Positions 48,233 through 58,692 of a stretch of DNA of 64,000 nucleotides are shown piece after piece. Both the position numbers and the translations under genes were made by a program. This DNA comes from Candidatus Methylopumilus sp. (GTDB taxonomy: Bacteria > Pseudomonadota > Gammaproteobacteria > Burkholderiales > Methylophilaceae), in contig JAHEEA010000005.1 of NCBI GenBank assembly GCA_024640945.1, forward strand, positions 47,670-111,669, written 5' to 3'. Under the pieces are notes generated by a model. That model was not told the DNA's origin and searched no databases. It worked only from the letters and a program-made list of their open reading frames with translations. Within the stretch, counting starts at the first letter, position 1. Each line of letters starts with the position of its first letter.

Positions 48233-49322
48233 CCTCACCATCATCTAGCAAATCAGCCTCATCCAAATCCGAGTCGTCTTCATCGTAAAGTTCGTCATCA
48301 TCTTCGTAATCTTCATCTGACAAATAAGGACCTTCAGAGAATTCAAAGTGCTCTTCATCATCCAAAGGTGGATCTTCATGACGCATAGCTTCTAACAAAG
48401 CTTTCATATCATCTGCCAGCTCAATTTGCCATTCCATAGGCTCATTAGTAGCAGGATGGATTAAACCTAACTTTATAGCGTGCAGTGCCTGTCTATCAAA
48501 CTCTTGTACAAAATCCCGCAAAGTCTGTGTCATCGCACGCAATGGGATAATGGAACGGAAGCCATAAACCGGATCACCTACAATAGGCGCTTTAAGGAAT
48601 TGCATATGCACACGAATCTGATGCGTACGTCCTGTTTCAAGATTGCATCGCATATAAGTATGCACTGCAAAACGCTCCAATACCTCGTAACGAGTCACTG
48701 CTGGCTTACCCATACGATTAATCGCCATCTTGGTACGCGAATGTGAATGACGGCCGATTGGTTGATCTATCTTGCCATTACGCCAAACTTGCCCCCAAAC
48801 AATCGTGCGATATTCACGCTTAACCGTTCTCGCTTGTAATTGACGCACCAAGCTTGTTTGAGCGGCTAAAGTCTTAGCAACAACAAGTAAACCACTGGTG
48901 TCCTTATCTAGACGATGCACAATACCAGCCCTAGGTAACTCATTTGCATGAGGCACATGATGCAAAATTGCATTTAACAAAGTACCGTTCCAATTACCTG
49001 CAGCTGGATGAACAACCATTCCAGCAGGCTTATTAATCACTAAAATATGCTCGTCTTCAAACACAATATCTAAAGGAATATCTTCAGCAACAAAAGCACT
49101 CACTTCCGGCTTCTCTTGCGCATGAACTAGAACCTGCTCACCGCCCCACACTTTAGTCTTAGCAGTGCTTGCCTCACCGTTTAATGTGATCAAACCCTCT
49201 TTAATCCAAGCTTGCAGCCTTGAACGTGAATGTTCTGGCAGCATACGCTGTAGAGCTTGGTCCAAACGTAAACCACCCAAATCATGGGATATTACGAGAG
49301 AGATAGGAGTGCTTTGTGTCAT
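48222..49322 (-). CDS. rluD: 23S rRNA pseudouridine synthase RluD with acidic C-terminal tail
   Basis: RluD makes pseudouridines 1911, 1915 and 1917 in helix 69 of 23S rRNA. The 366-residue protein has an N-terminal S4 domain (GGLRLDQALQRMLPEHSRSR) and a catalytic domain with GIVHRLDKDTSGLLVVAKT (catalytic Asp). The last 51 residues contain 29 Asp/Glu, a tail absent from E. coli RluD (about 326 residues). Its 3' end overlaps the start of pgeF, and the gene diverges from bamD with a 43-base gap, as in many Proteobacteria. Confidence 0.95.
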   Translation of the reverse strand: MTQSTPISLVISHDLGGLRLDQALQRMLPEHSRSRLQAWIKEGLITLNGEASTAKTKVWGGEQVLVHAQEKPEVSAFVAEDIPLDIVFEDEHILVINKPAGMVVHPAAGNWNGTLLNAILHHVPHANELPRAGIVHRLDKDTSGLLVVAKTLAAQTSLVRQLQARTVKREYRTIVWGQVWRNGKIDQPIGRHSHSRTKMAINRMGKPAVTRYEVLERFAVHTYMRCNLETGRTHQIRVHMQFLKAPIVGDPVYGFRSIIPLRAMTQTLRDFVQEFDRQALHAIKLGLIHPATNEPMEWQIELADDMKALLEAMRHEDPPLDDEEHFEFSEGPYLSDEDYEDDDELYDEDDSDLDEADLLDDGEDVE

Positions 49323-49365
49323 CGGTTATAATCAATCAAAATTAATCTAATAGGTATTACTTAGC

Positions 49366-50172
49366 ATGAAATACAGTTTAGCGTTTTTTATCGTCATTTG
49401 GCTTACAGGCTGCAGTATTTTTGGAGCCCCAACGGAGCTTGATGAAACCAAAGGCTGGCAAGCAGATCGCATTTACGCAGAAGCCGATCAAAAAATGCGT
49501 GATCGAGATTACGAAAAAGCGCTAAAGTATTTCAAAACTCTTGAATCTCGCTATCCTCATGGCAAATATGCGGCTCAAGCTCAACTTGAAACAGCATATC
49601 TTTATTTCAAAAAAAATGACACTGCATCATGTATTGCTGCTGCAGATCGCTTTATCAAACTGCATCCTAACCATCCAAACGTTGACTACGCATACTATAT
49701 GCGAGGTCTCGCAAGCTTTACTGAGCGTGGCATCATTGAAAAAGCAACGCAACAACAAATCAATGACCGCGACCCAAAAGCACTCAACACTTCATTTTTA
49801 GCATTTAAAGAATTGCTTACTCGCTACCCTGACAGTCGTTACGCAAAGGATGCTACGCTACGTATGACCTATCTAGTTAATACGCTAGCAGGGCATGAGC
49901 TTCACGTTGCGCGCTACTACATGAAACGAAAAGCACATATTGCAGCTGTCAATCGTTGTAAATATGTACTTGAGAACTACCCTCAATCAACCAGCGTTGA
50001 AGAAGCACTCGTCATTCAAATCAGTGCTTACGACTTACTAGGTATGCAAGATCTCAAAGAAGATACCTTGCGCGTTCTTAAAACAAACTATCCAAACAGC
50101 CCAATGCTAGGCAAAGGCGTTCCAGAGGATGAAAAAGTTTGGTGGAAGTTCTGGGAAAGCTTATATAACTAG
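49366..50172 (+). CDS. bamD: Outer membrane assembly lipoprotein BamD
   Basis: BamD is the essential lipoprotein partner of BamA. The 268-residue precursor has a lipoprotein signal ending LTGC (Cys16). Tetratricopeptide-like repeats follow from about residue 30 to 245 (AEADQKMRDRDYEKALKYFK; ELLTRYPDSRYAKDATLRM; NNY/NYPQSTSVEEALVIQ). It is divergent from rluD, the usual arrangement. Confidence 0.97.
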   Translation: MKYSLAFFIVIWLTGCSIFGAPTELDETKGWQADRIYAEADQKMRDRDYEKALKYFKTLESRYPHGKYAAQAQLETAYLYFKKNDTASCIAAADRFIKLHPNHPNVDYAYYMRGLASFTERGIIEKATQQQINDRDPKALNTSFLAFKELLTRYPDSRYAKDATLRMTYLVNTLAGHELHVARYYMKRKAHIAAVNRCKYVLENYPQSTSVEEALVIQISAYDLLGMQDLKEDTLRVLKTNYPNSPMLGKGVPEDEKVWWKFWESLYN

Positions 50173-50185
50173 ATAGTCAACAGAT

Positions 50186-50205
50186 GAGCTTCTTATAAGA
50201 AGCTC
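50186..50205 (+). repeat. Perfect hairpin after bamD
   Basis: GAGCTTCT-TATA-AGAAGCTC, 8-bp arms, 13 bases after the bamD stop. No T run follows, so it is not itself a typical terminator. It may protect the 3' end and works next to the real terminator at 50212-50246. Confidence 0.6.
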
Positions 50206-50211
50206 AAATTG

Positions 50212-50246
50212 AAGCACTGCATTATTTTTTAGCAGTGCTTTTTTTC
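50212..50246 (+). terminator. Terminator of bamD overlapping the 3' end of der
   Basis: AAGCACTGC (50212-50220) pairs with GCAGTGCTT (50232-50240) and is followed by a T run. The right arm and T run are the reverse complement of the last codons of der (Lys-Lys-Ser-Thr-Ala-Lys-Lys). The terminator is therefore partly coding on the other strand. Confidence 0.8.
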
Positions 50247-51715
50247 GTCGATCTTTTCGCGATTTCCAATCCCGATGCTTTGAACTTGGACTTCTTGGTT
50301 TCTTCATTCTTACGTGCATTAAGCTCTGCACGTTGCGCTGTTTTACGGCGACGCATACTGACAATACCCTCACCCTGAACACGCTTGTCAGGTTCAGCGA
50401 AAGGATTGTCACCTTGATTAAACTGAACACGCAAAGGCGTTCCAGTTAACTGGAATGTCTTACGGAACACACCCTCAAGGTAACGCTTATAACTATCTTT
50501 CACGCCATCCACATGATTACCATGAATAACAACAATAGGTGGATTACTACCGCCTTGATGGGCATATCTTAATTTTGGACGAATACCCTTACTGATTGGT
50601 GGTTGATGTTGCGCAATGGCATCAATCAAAACACGCGTTAATTGCGGAGTGGATAGCTTAGCCATTGCCGCCTTGTATGCACCATCTACTGATGTAAATA
50701 GTTCAGGCAACCCTTTTTTACGCAAAGCTGATATGTAATGGAACTTAGCGAAATCTAGAAACTGAAGTTTGCGGTCAATTTCACGCTTAACCCAGTCGCG
50801 CTCATCTTCTTTCAAGCCATCCCACTTATTAATAGCAACAACAAGCGCCCTACCTGTTTCTAGAATATAAGCTGCTACGTGAGCATCTTGTTCTGTAATA
50901 CCTTCTTTTGCATCAACCACTAAAATCGCTACATTAGCTTCTTCAATGGCTTGTATTGTTTTGATAACTGAGAACTTCTCAATTGCTTCGAAAACTTTAC
51001 CGCGTTTACGCACGCCGGCAGTATCGATAATTTTGTAGTGCTTGCCGTTACGCTCTAGATCCATCGTGATGGAATCACGCGTTGTACCAGGCTCATCAAA
51101 TGCAATCACACGCTCTTCACCAAGCAATGCATTTACAAGCGTTGATTTACCAACGTTTGGGCGACCAACAATCGCAATCTTTGGCGCATCTTGATCATTA
51201 AAAGGCGCTTCTGGCTCAGGTTCAGCAAATGGCTCTAAAGCCAACTCAATTAAATCACGAACACCTTCTCCATGTGCTGAAGAAATAGAGAGCGGATCAC
51301 CTAAGCCTAACTCATGAAACTCGGCACTGACTACGGCACGCTGCATGCCTTCTGTCTTATTAACTGCAAGCAATACAGGTCGTTGGCTTCTACGTAAACG
51401 ATTAGCAATGACTTGATCTTGTGGACTAACCCCATGACGGCCATCCACCACAAAAATAATCACGTCGGCCTCATCTATTGCAAGCAAGGTTTGACGTGCC
51501 ATTTCTTTCATAATTCCAGTTTCGGCGGTTGGTTCAAAACCACCAGTATCAACCACCAAAAACGGTTTATCACCACCAACTCCACGGCCGTAATGACGAT
51601 CTCGCGTCAACCCTGGCAAATCAGCAACTAAAGCATCACGGCTTTTCGTTAAACGATTAAATAATGTGGATTTTCCAACGTTAGGTCGGCCAACTAAAAC
51701 AATGGTAGGTAACAT
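50222..51715 (-). CDS. der: Ribosome biogenesis GTPase Der (EngA)
   Basis: Der is an essential GTPase with two tandem G domains that assists 50S subunit maturation. The 497-residue protein has G1 motifs [16 protein letters not shown] (about residue 8) and [16 protein letters not shown] (about residue 185). It also has DTGGFEP and DTAGVRKRG switch motifs, NKTE and NKWD G4 motifs, and a C-terminal KH-like domain. A basic Lys-rich tail follows. It starts 15 bases behind bamB. Confidence 0.98.
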   Translation of the reverse strand: MLPTIVLVGRPNVGKSTLFNRLTKSRDALVADLPGLTRDRHYGRGVGGDKPFLVVDTGGFEPTAETGIMKEMARQTLLAIDEADVIIFVVDGRHGVSPQDQVIANRLRRSQRPVLLAVNKTEGMQRAVVSAEFHELGLGDPLSISSAHGEGVRDLIELALEPFAEPEPEAPFNDQDAPKIAIVGRPNVGKSTLVNALLGEERVIAFDEPGTTRDSITMDLERNGKHYKIIDTAGVRKRGKVFEAIEKFSVIKTIQAIEEANVAILVVDAKEGITEQDAHVAAYILETGRALVVAINKWDGLKEDERDWVKREIDRKLQFLDFAKFHYISALRKKGLPELFTSVDGAYKAAMAKLSTPQLTRVLIDAIAQHQPPISKGIRPKLRYAHQGGSNPPIVVIHGNHVDGVKDSYKRYLEGVFRKTFQLTGTPLRVQFNQGDNPFAEPDKRVQGEGIVSMRRRKTAQRAELNARKNEETKKSKFKASGLEIAKRSTKKSTAKK

Positions 51716-51730
51716 GGTCTACTTAAGAAG

Positions 51731-52900
51731 TTATTTCAGTGAGATGGCATAAATGCCACCCTTACGAGTTTGGGCAATGACTGTACTTGAGCCCAAAGCA
51801 ACCATTTGAGGCATGATGGCGGCATCTTCGACTTTTAATCTACCTATAAAAGAACCATCTTCACGACTTAGTAAATGAACGTAGCCTTCAACATCTCCAA
51901 TTGCAACTATATTACCCATTGGTAATGGTGCTGTAATTCGACGTTGACGCAAGTCACCTTGGCGCCAATAAGTTTTGCCAGTACTAAAATCTAAGGCATA
52001 AACAGCACTAGCAGCATGGGATACAAACACACGAGCATCTTCAGCATTCAAGCCTGTATAGCTTGAAATATCGCGACTCCAAGCAATTCGACCAGTTGCT
52101 CTATCTACCGCTGCCACCTTACCTTGGTAAGCAACTGCATAAACTAGAGGACCATCAACAACAGGCAAACTTGTAATGTCAGCAATACGTTCAATTTCCG
52201 TTGTTCCTTTTGGTTGTGCAACAGAAACTTCCCAGAGAACTTTACCGTCTTCAACTCGCAATGAAATCAATTTTCCACCTGCGAAACCTGCATAGGCCGC
52301 ACCGCCATCAAGCACAACGCCAGCACTGCTCTTTAAGGACAATGGTGGAGTTGCACGCTCATAGATCCATTTCCGCGACCCATCAGCTGCATTTAATCCA
52401 TAAATACGACTATCACCACAACGAACTACCACCACACCAAAATCAACCTTAGGCGCACTTAACACTTGGCTGCTGACTTTAGCTTTCCAAAGCATTTTGC
52501 CATTAAAGTCATAGGCGACTACATAACCTTTTTGCGTACCAACTAAAACCAAGTTAGCACCAATACCAACACCACCAGTGATTGCTTCGCCTAAATTAAC
52601 ACGCCACTCTTGCTTGCCTGATGCAGCTGACAATTTAAGCACTTCACCTTTTGATCCAGCGGCATAAATATAACCATTATCAATGGCTGGCGTAAAATCA
52701 TCGTCCTCAGACATTTCCAAACGAGAATTCCACAAGACTTTAGCTTGCACAGTCGATTTTATTTCGTTTAATTCTGATGGGATTTCGGTGCTTTGACGAC
52801 CGAACAGACGTTCAGAAACGTCTGTCTTCAAGTCAGTAATTGAGGTACACGCACTAAGCGCAACTGCGCCAACTAGCGCAGTCCATTGATAAAATTTCAA
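51731..52900 (-). CDS. bamB: Outer membrane assembly lipoprotein BamB
   Basis: BamB is a beta-propeller scaffold that helps BamA handle substrates. The 389-residue precursor has a lipoprotein signal with lipobox LSAC (Cys18), then PQQ-type propeller repeats (GYIYAAGSKGEVLKLSAASG; YVVAYDFNGKMLWKAKVSS; VAAVDRATGRIAWSRDIS). The start is TTG 52900, supported by GGGAG six bases upstream that overlaps the yfgM stop, indicating coupling. Confidence 0.95.
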   Translation of the reverse strand: MKFYQWTALVGAVALSACTSITDLKTDVSERLFGRQSTEIPSELNEIKSTVQAKVLWNSRLEMSEDDDFTPAIDNGYIYAAGSKGEVLKLSAASGKQEWRVNLGEAITGGVGIGANLVLVGTQKGYVVAYDFNGKMLWKAKVSSQVLSAPKVDFGVVVVRCGDSRIYGLNAADGSRKWIYERATPPLSLKSSAGVVLDGGAAYAGFAGGKLISLRVEDGKVLWEVSVAQPKGTTEIERIADITSLPVVDGPLVYAVAYQGKVAAVDRATGRIAWSRDISSYTGLNAEDARVFVSHAASAVYALDFSTGKTYWRQGDLRQRRITAPLPMGNIVAIGDVEGYVHLLSREDGSFIGRLKVEDAAIMPQMVALGSSTVIAQTRKGGIYAISLK

Positions 52901-52902
52901 GC

Positions 52903-53538
52903 TTAGCTCCCTAAAGCTTCAAGCTTATGTAGCGTATATTGATGATAGCGGCCTTCACCATCTATTTTAGTTAGCGCTTCTTGATAAGCTTTCTTTGCTT
53001 CAGCTGATTTACCTTGAGCAACTAACACGTCACCCTTCAAATCCAAGAACAAACCATCAAAACCTTCAGTGTGGCTTTTATCTAAGGTCTTCAAAGCGCC
53101 TTCAAAATCTTTATCCTGGAATTGCACTGAAGCAATTTGCAATAGCGCAATAGCGCGAATTGCATCTTCTTTAGCATGATCGGCCGCCCAGTCTAACTGG
53201 GCACGAGCGCTTTTCGTTTCATTTGCGGCAAAATTAGCTTTTGCTGCAGTCAAAGCTGCACGACCAGCATAAGGCGTACCTGAAAATTTCTCCATCAATT
53301 CAGCAGATACCGCTTGCACAGCTTTTAGATTCTTAGGATCTTTAGCATCGATTTTATTCAACACTTCATACTTTGCTGAAGCTTGCAGAGATTGCTGACC
53401 TTGGTAATAGTTCCAAGCTTTATAAGCGGCAACAGCTACAAGCAAAACAATTAATGCTGTTGTCACTTTTTGGCTGTGCAGTTTCCACCATGCCTTCAAT
53501 ACGTCTAACTGTTCTTGCTCTTCTAAATCGTATGCCAT
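52903..53538 (-). CDS. yfgM: YfgM family protein, ancillary SecYEG component
   Basis: A 211-residue inner-membrane protein with a short cytoplasmic N-terminus (MAYDLEEQEQLDVLKAWWK), one helix (about 22-42, VTTALIVLLVAVAAYKAWNY) and a periplasmic TPR-like domain. In E. coli YfgM joins SecYEG with PpiD and helps pass proteins to periplasmic chaperones. It normally lies between hisS and bamB; here the hisS side is interrupted by two ABC ATPase genes. Confidence 0.92.
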   Translation of the reverse strand: MAYDLEEQEQLDVLKAWWKLHSQKVTTALIVLLVAVAAYKAWNYYQGQQSLQASAKYEVLNKIDAKDPKNLKAVQAVSAELMEKFSGTPYAGRAALTAAKANFAANETKSARAQLDWAADHAKEDAIRAIALLQIASVQFQDKDFEGALKTLDKSHTEGFDGLFLDLKGDVLVAQGKSAEAKKAYQEALTKIDGEGRYHQYTLHKLEALGS

Positions 53539-53565
53539 GCTGATTTCCCAATACTCGTTTAATGT

Positions 53566-54375
53566 TTAATTTGATAACGCCAAAGCTCTTTGCCCAGGAA
53601 TAGATTTCAGCAAATTCTGTGTATATTCCTGGCTTGGTGATCGATAAATATCATCAATGGCACCACGCTCTACAATTTTTCCTTGGTACATCACTGCTAT
53701 TTCATCAGCCACATGGCGCACAACACGCAAATCATGACTGATAAAAATATAACTTAGCGCCATTTCTTGCTGCAACTCTTTGAGTAACAGTAGAATTTGT
53801 GCTTGTATTGATACATCCAATGCAGACACGGGCTCATCACATACTACAACCTTGGGATTCAACACCAAAGCACGTGCAATGCCGATACGCTGACGCTGAC
53901 CACCTGAAAACTCATGTGGATATTTAAGCATATCCGCTTCAGACAATCCGACACGCTTCAGCATTTGCACTACACGCTCACGTTGCTCTTCTTGGTTTCC
54001 CAAACGATGAATCAACAACCCCTCGCCAACAATTTCACCTACACGCATGCGTGGATTAAGCGAGGCAAAAGGATCCTGAAAAATCATCTGCAAGTGACGG
54101 CGTTGCTCTCTTAGTTCGTGTGCTGGTAACTCTGCTAAATCACGCCCCTGAAACAACACCGAACCACTATCCAAGGGTTGTAATTGTAACAGACATCTTG
54201 CCAAGGTGGATTTACCACTACCTGACTCACCAACAACAGCCAATGTTGACCCATGCTTTAAATCTAAGCTCACATTATCAAGCGCTTTAACCTTAGTCGT
54301 TCCAAAACCAAAACGACCTGAACGTTGAATATAAGATTTATTTAAATCGCGTGCTTTTAAAACGAATTCGCCCAT
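53566..54375 (-). CDS. ABC transporter ATPase, OppF/DppF type
   Basis: A 269-residue peptide/nickel-type ABC ATPase. Walker A is VVGESGSGKSTLARCLL, the Q-loop is in MIFQDPFASLNPRM, the signature is EFSGGQRQRIGIARAL and Walker B is VVCDEPVSALDVSIQAQ. An H-loop His is in YIFISHDL. The C-terminal OppF extension is short (YTQNLLKSIPG). Its ATG follows the partner's stop directly (TAAATG). The permease and binding-protein genes are not adjacent. Confidence 0.93.
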   Translation of the reverse strand: MGEFVLKARDLNKSYIQRSGRFGFGTTKVKALDNVSLDLKHGSTLAVVGESGSGKSTLARCLLQLQPLDSGSVLFQGRDLAELPAHELREQRRHLQMIFQDPFASLNPRMRVGEIVGEGLLIHRLGNQEEQRERVVQMLKRVGLSEADMLKYPHEFSGGQRQRIGIARALVLNPKVVVCDEPVSALDVSIQAQILLLLKELQQEMALSYIFISHDLRVVRHVADEIAVMYQGKIVERGAIDDIYRSPSQEYTQNLLKSIPGQRALALSN

Positions 54376-55212
54376 TTAAGAAACCTTCTCATCGTTCAAC
54401 CAAGCATAATCAATTGGTTTTAATGGCTTTCTACCTTCAGCATCAGGCACGCAATCCAGCAGTGCCTTCGTGTAAGGATGCTTAGGCTTACCTAGCACAT
54501 CAGCAACTGAACCAGATTCAACAATATCACCCCTGAACATCACCACTACGTGATCAGCAACATCAGCAACTACCCCAAAATCATGCGTAATCAGCAACAT
54601 TCCCATATTCATAGTTTGCTTCAAGTCATTTAGCAATGACAAAATCTGCGCTTGCACGGTGACATCTAAGGCAGTTGTTGGCTCGTCCGCAATCAGCATT
54701 GCAGGCTGACAAGCAATACTCATTGCAATCATCACACGCTGACGTTGACCACCCGAAAGCTCATCAGGATAGCTATTCGCACGATGTGGAGGAATGCCAA
54801 CTTGCTCTAGTAAATTAGCCACCTTCGCTTTTAATGCATCACCTTTTAAACCAAGATGTACTGTTAATGGCTCGCCTATTTGATACCCAATCGTGAGCAC
54901 CGGATTAAGCGATGTCATAGGCTCTTGGAAAATCATTCCAATCTGACGGCCGCGAATTTGACGCATCTCATCAGCGCTTAACTTTGCTAAATCACGCCCT
55001 TGAAACTCAACCTTGCCTGACGCACGATTAAGTTGATCTGACAACAATCCCATCACGGACAATGCGGTTAAACTCTTTCCGCTACCAGACTCACCAACCA
55101 CACAGGTGGTTTTACCAGGCTCAATAGAAAAAGAAACCCGATTCACCAGTTTGCGGTTTGGCGCATTTACTGGTGTGATCGTTAAATTTTCAATACTGAG
55201 TAAATGCACCAT
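54376..55212 (-). CDS. ABC transporter ATPase, OppD/DppD type
   Basis: A 278-residue partner ATPase with Walker A VVGESGSGKSLTALSVMGLL, Q-loop MIFQEPMTSLNPVL, signature ELSGGQRQRVMIAMSI and Walker B LIADEPTTALDVTVQAQ. The C-terminal part (YTKALLDCVPDAEGRKPLKP) fits the OppD family. Together with the OppF-like protein it would form the nucleotide-binding pair of an oligopeptide-type importer (YejF-like, but unfused). It lies 10 bases behind hisS. Confidence 0.93.
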   Translation of the reverse strand: MVHLLSIENLTITPVNAPNRKLVNRVSFSIEPGKTTCVVGESGSGKSLTALSVMGLLSDQLNRASGKVEFQGRDLAKLSADEMRQIRGRQIGMIFQEPMTSLNPVLTIGYQIGEPLTVHLGLKGDALKAKVANLLEQVGIPPHRANSYPDELSGGQRQRVMIAMSIACQPAMLIADEPTTALDVTVQAQILSLLNDLKQTMNMGMLLITHDFGVVADVADHVVVMFRGDIVESGSVADVLGKPKHPYTKALLDCVPDAEGRKPLKPIDYAWLNDEKVS

Positions 55213-55222
55213 AAGATTCCGA

Positions 55223-56500
55223 CTAATAAGACTTTATTAAAATATCAATGGTCTCTGATAGTGAAGCTTTAATCTGCTCCCCGCCACCAACCATGGGCTT
55301 GACAGCGATTAACTGAGCTTGTACTTCATCATCACCTAAAATTAATGCATATTTTGCACCGCTGCGATCAGCTTTTTTCATTTGAGATTTAAAGCTACCG
55401 CCACCTGCGTGCACAACCACTGACAACCCAGCATCACGCAACTGCTCAGCAATTACAACTGCTTGAGCCTCTGCTAATTCACCAACATTCACCAAATACG
55501 CATCTGGTTTAAATTCAGCTTCAACACCGTATTCTTGCATCAACAAAAATACACGTTCCAAACCAATTCCAAAACCACAAGCCGGCGTTGATTCGCCACC
55601 TAAACGCTGCACTAGACTATCGTAACGGCCGCCACCTGCAATCGTACCTTGGCTACCAAGTTTAGTTGTCACCCACTCAAACACTGTGCGATTGTAATAA
55701 TCCAAACCACGTACAAGTCTTGAGTTGAGCTTATATTGAATGCCTGCAGCATCCAACTGTTTACATAGACCAGAAAAATGCGCGCGGGTTTCATCGCCCA
55801 AACAATCCATTAATTTAGGCGCATTTTCAATCATGTCTTGCATGCGTGGATTCTTACTATCCAAAATACGCAATGGATTGCTATGTAAACGACGCTTGGC
55901 ATCTTCATCTAACAACTCCGCATGCTGCTCAAAATAAGCAATTAGAGTTTTTCTAAATTCCGCTCGCTCTTCGGCATCACCAATGCTATTGAGTTGCAAT
56001 TCAACATCTGCAATTCCCAAAGCACGCCATAAGCGGGCTAACAGAATGATTTGTTCAGCATCAACATCAGGGCCATCAAAACCAAAAGCCTCTACGCCGA
56101 TTTGATGAAATTGCCGCTGACGCCCTTTTTGTACATTCTCATGCCTGAACATCGGACCTGTATACCACAAGCGCTGCGGCCCGTTATAAGTCAAACTGTG
56201 CTCAACGACCGCTCGCACACATCCAGCAGTGCCTTCAGGACGCAAGGTAAGACGGTCGCCATTCAAAGCATCTTCCCAAGAATACATTTCTTTTTCTACA
56301 ATATCCGTATGCTCACCTACACTACGAATAAATAAATCTGTTGGTTCAACAACCGGCATACGAATATTGCGATATCCGTATTGAGATAACACTTGGCGTG
56401 CAGTGTCTTCAAGCTTTTGCCATAAGGGCGTGAATTCAGGAAGAATATCGTAAAAGCCCTTAATGCTCTGAAACTTATTATTTTTAGGTTCTTGTGTCAT
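55223..56500 (-). CDS. hisS: Histidine-tRNA ligase
   Basis: HisS charges tRNA-His. The 425-residue class II synthetase has [12 protein letters not shown], motif 2 [19 protein letters not shown], the histidine motif [15 protein letters not shown], motif 3 [14 protein letters not shown] and a C-terminal anticodon-binding domain ([19 protein letters not shown]). It follows ispG by 6 bases. Confidence 0.98.
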   Translation of the reverse strand: MTQEPKNNKFQSIKGFYDILPEFTPLWQKLEDTARQVLSQYGYRNIRMPVVEPTDLFIRSVGEHTDIVEKEMYSWEDALNGDRLTLRPEGTAGCVRAVVEHSLTYNGPQRLWYTGPMFRHENVQKGRQRQFHQIGVEAFGFDGPDVDAEQIILLARLWRALGIADVELQLNSIGDAEERAEFRKTLIAYFEQHAELLDEDAKRRLHSNPLRILDSKNPRMQDMIENAPKLMDCLGDETRAHFSGLCKQLDAAGIQYKLNSRLVRGLDYYNRTVFEWVTTKLGSQGTIAGGGRYDSLVQRLGGESTPACGFGIGLERVFLLMQEYGVEAEFKPDAYLVNVGELAEAQAVVIAEQLRDAGLSVVVHAGGGSFKSQMKKADRSGAKYALILGDDEVQAQLIAVKPMVGGGEQIKASLSETIDILIKSY

Positions 56501-56506
56501 AAATAC

Positions 56507-57784
56507 TTACAAAGATCGAATAGGAATTGTTTTAGACTGGGCGCGTAACTTACCACCCTCAGCATAGTTCTGCGCCACATATTGCTCAACAATCATTTGA
56601 AACTCTTGGGCAATCGCATCACCCTTCAAAGTCACTGTCTTTTCACCATCAACAAACACAGGCGCCACCGGCACTTCACCAGTACCAGGCAAACTAATCC
56701 CTATATTAGCCAATTTAGATTCACCAGGGCCATTAACCACACAGCCCATAACTGCAACGCTCATTGACTCAACGCCTGGGTATGACTTACGCCAAACCGG
56801 CATTTGCTCGCGTAGATAGCGCTGAATATCTTGCGCCAACTCTTGAAAATAAGTAGAGGTCGTACGACCGCACCCTGGACAAGCCGTCACTAAAGGTGTG
56901 AATGAACGTATCCCCATTGTTTGTAAAATCTCTTGCGCAACAACAACTTCTTTAGTGCGCGACTCACCTGGCTCAGGGGTTAAGCTAACTCTAATCGTAT
57001 CGCCTACACCCTCTTGCAAAAGCAATGACAAAGCTGCTGTTGAAGCGACAATACCCTTGGATCCCATTCCTGCCTCAGTCAATCCCAAATGCAAAGGGTA
57101 ATCGCAGCGTTTTGCCAAATCACGATAGACACTGACCAAATCCTGCACATCACTGACTTTGCATGAAATGATAATTTGATTACTAGGTAAACCGATTTCT
57201 TCGGCTTGTTTAGCACTTTCCAGAGCGGACTGAATGAGCGCCTCACGCATCAATGCATCAGCTGACAATGGCTCTGCAAGCTTAGCGTTTACGTCCATCA
57301 TGCGCGCCATTTTTTCTTGATCGAGGCTGCCCCAATTCACACCGATACGGACGGGTTTTTTATATTGAATAGCTGTCTCAATCATGGCACTAAATTGATC
57401 ATCGCGCTTTGCACCCTTACCTACATTACCAGGGTTGATACGGTATTTAGCTAGTGCCGCTGCACATTCAGGATAAGCACTCAGTAATTTATGCCCGTTA
57501 TAGTGAAAATCACCCACCAATGGGACATTACAACCTTGAGCATCTAATTGCTGGCGGATGTACCCAACCTGCGCTGCAGCTTCAGGAGAGTTCACAGTAA
57601 TACGTACAATTTCAGAACCTGCTTGCCAAAGCTCAATAATTTGACGAACTGTCGATGCAGCATCAGCCGTATCGGTATTAGTCATAGACTGAACAACAAC
57701 AGGCGCATCACCGCCAACGGCAACATGTCCAACCATTACTTGTTGGCATGAACGTCTTTCAATCGATATTTTTGAACTACTCAT
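56507..57784 (-). CDS. ispG: 4-hydroxy-3-methylbut-2-enyl diphosphate synthase
   Basis: IspG (GcpE) is the iron-sulfur enzyme that reduces MEcPP to HMBPP in the MEP pathway. The 425-residue protein has the N-terminal TIM barrel ([19 protein letters not shown]). The C-terminal cluster-binding motifs are [11 protein letters not shown] and [12 protein letters not shown]. Dxr of the same pathway is at 6202-7386. Its ATG overlaps the rodZ stop (TAATG). Confidence 0.98.
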   Translation of the reverse strand: MSSSKISIERRSCQQVMVGHVAVGGDAPVVVQSMTNTDTADAASTVRQIIELWQAGSEIVRITVNSPEAAAQVGYIRQQLDAQGCNVPLVGDFHYNGHKLLSAYPECAAALAKYRINPGNVGKGAKRDDQFSAMIETAIQYKKPVRIGVNWGSLDQEKMARMMDVNAKLAEPLSADALMREALIQSALESAKQAEEIGLPSNQIIISCKVSDVQDLVSVYRDLAKRCDYPLHLGLTEAGMGSKGIVASTAALSLLLQEGVGDTIRVSLTPEPGESRTKEVVVAQEILQTMGIRSFTPLVTACPGCGRTTSTYFQELAQDIQRYLREQMPVWRKSYPGVESMSVAVMGCVVNGPGESKLANIGISLPGTGEVPVAPVFVDGEKTVTLKGDAIAQEFQMIVEQYVAQNYAEGGKLRAQSKTIPIRSL

Positions 57785-58665
57785 TAATCAGCACCTAATG
57801 TCACACGCGCCATATTATTGTAAGTATTAGGGCTTAAATCGACAGTTTCACCATTGAAAAACACCTGAGTCGCACTGACATTCCCGATATGAAATTTTAA
57901 TGGCGGAACACCTTCAACGTACTCCTCTCCACCCGCCTTAGCAGTCTTATCATAAACAGTATTGCCTGACTTATCTTTAACAGAAACCCAAGCATTACCA
58001 GTAAACACCAGCTTCACTCTGACCAGACTTGAGCCAACAGAAACTTTTTTCATGGGCTCGGCCTTAGCAGGTTCATTAGCTGTTTTTTCCAATGTTGTTG
58101 AAGGCTCTGAATTAGATGATGCCGCTTCATGAGGCAATTGAAGCTCGGTGATTTGTTCATTATTTTTAACTTCGCGTTCAGCCACAGGTAATGCTTGCTG
58201 AGGAAGAGACTCTTGAGTAACAGTCGAGACATTGACTTCGGTTATATCAGACCCAGAGTCATTGTGATAAGCAAAAAACCAAACGAGCGAAATAATAGCA
58301 ACAAAAACAAGCCCTAAAATAATTGATTTAGTTGTAAGATTGGATGGCTGTATTGGCGAAGAAACAACCTCCGTTTTAACACCAATAGGATTCACAATTT
58401 CGGCAGAAATGAGCTGGCGATGAGCGATTAACAATGGCTCTGGATCAAGCTTTAGCAAGCGAGCGTAACTACGAATAAAACCACGCGCAAGCGTAGGATC
58501 TGAAATTACTAAAAAATCATCAGCCTCAAGCGCATTAATTTTAGCAATACTTAAACGTAAAGATGCAGCAACATCCTCCACGCTTAACTTTTGGCTTTTA
58601 CGTGCCTTAGCAAGTAAAACGCCGACTTTAGGTGCCAATGATTCAGATTGTTCAGATGAAGTCAT
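57784..58665 (-). CDS. rodZ: Cytoskeleton protein RodZ
   Basis: RodZ anchors MreB filaments to the membrane and shapes rod cells. It has a cytoplasmic helix-turn-helix domain (about residues 12-85: [20 protein letters not shown]), one membrane helix ([19 protein letters not shown]) and a Ser/Glu-rich periplasmic linker. A C-terminal DUF4115 domain ([19 protein letters not shown]) follows. I chose ATG 58665 because GGAGG lies five bases upstream; ATG 58677 (GAGG) or TTG 58692 would add 4 or 9 residues. Confidence 0.92.
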   Translation of the reverse strand: MTSSEQSESLAPKVGVLLAKARKSQKLSVEDVAASLRLSIAKINALEADDFLVISDPTLARGFIRSYARLLKLDPEPLLIAHRQLISAEIVNPIGVKTEVVSSPIQPSNLTTKSIILGLVFVAIISLVWFFAYHNDSGSDITEVNVSTVTQESLPQQALPVAEREVKNNEQITELQLPHEAASSNSEPSTTLEKTANEPAKAEPMKKVSVGSSLVRVKLVFTGNAWVSVKDKSGNTVYDKTAKAGGEEYVEGVPPLKFHIGNVSATQVFFNGETVDLSPNTYNNMARVTLGAD

Positions 58666-58692
58666 ATCAGCCTCCATAATTTCCTCGCTCAA

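Noticed and set aside
48225..48377. GAT/GAA-rich low-complexity tract looking like a short tandem repeat
   Set aside because: It is the coding sequence of the acidic RluD tail, not a repeat array; spacing is irregular.
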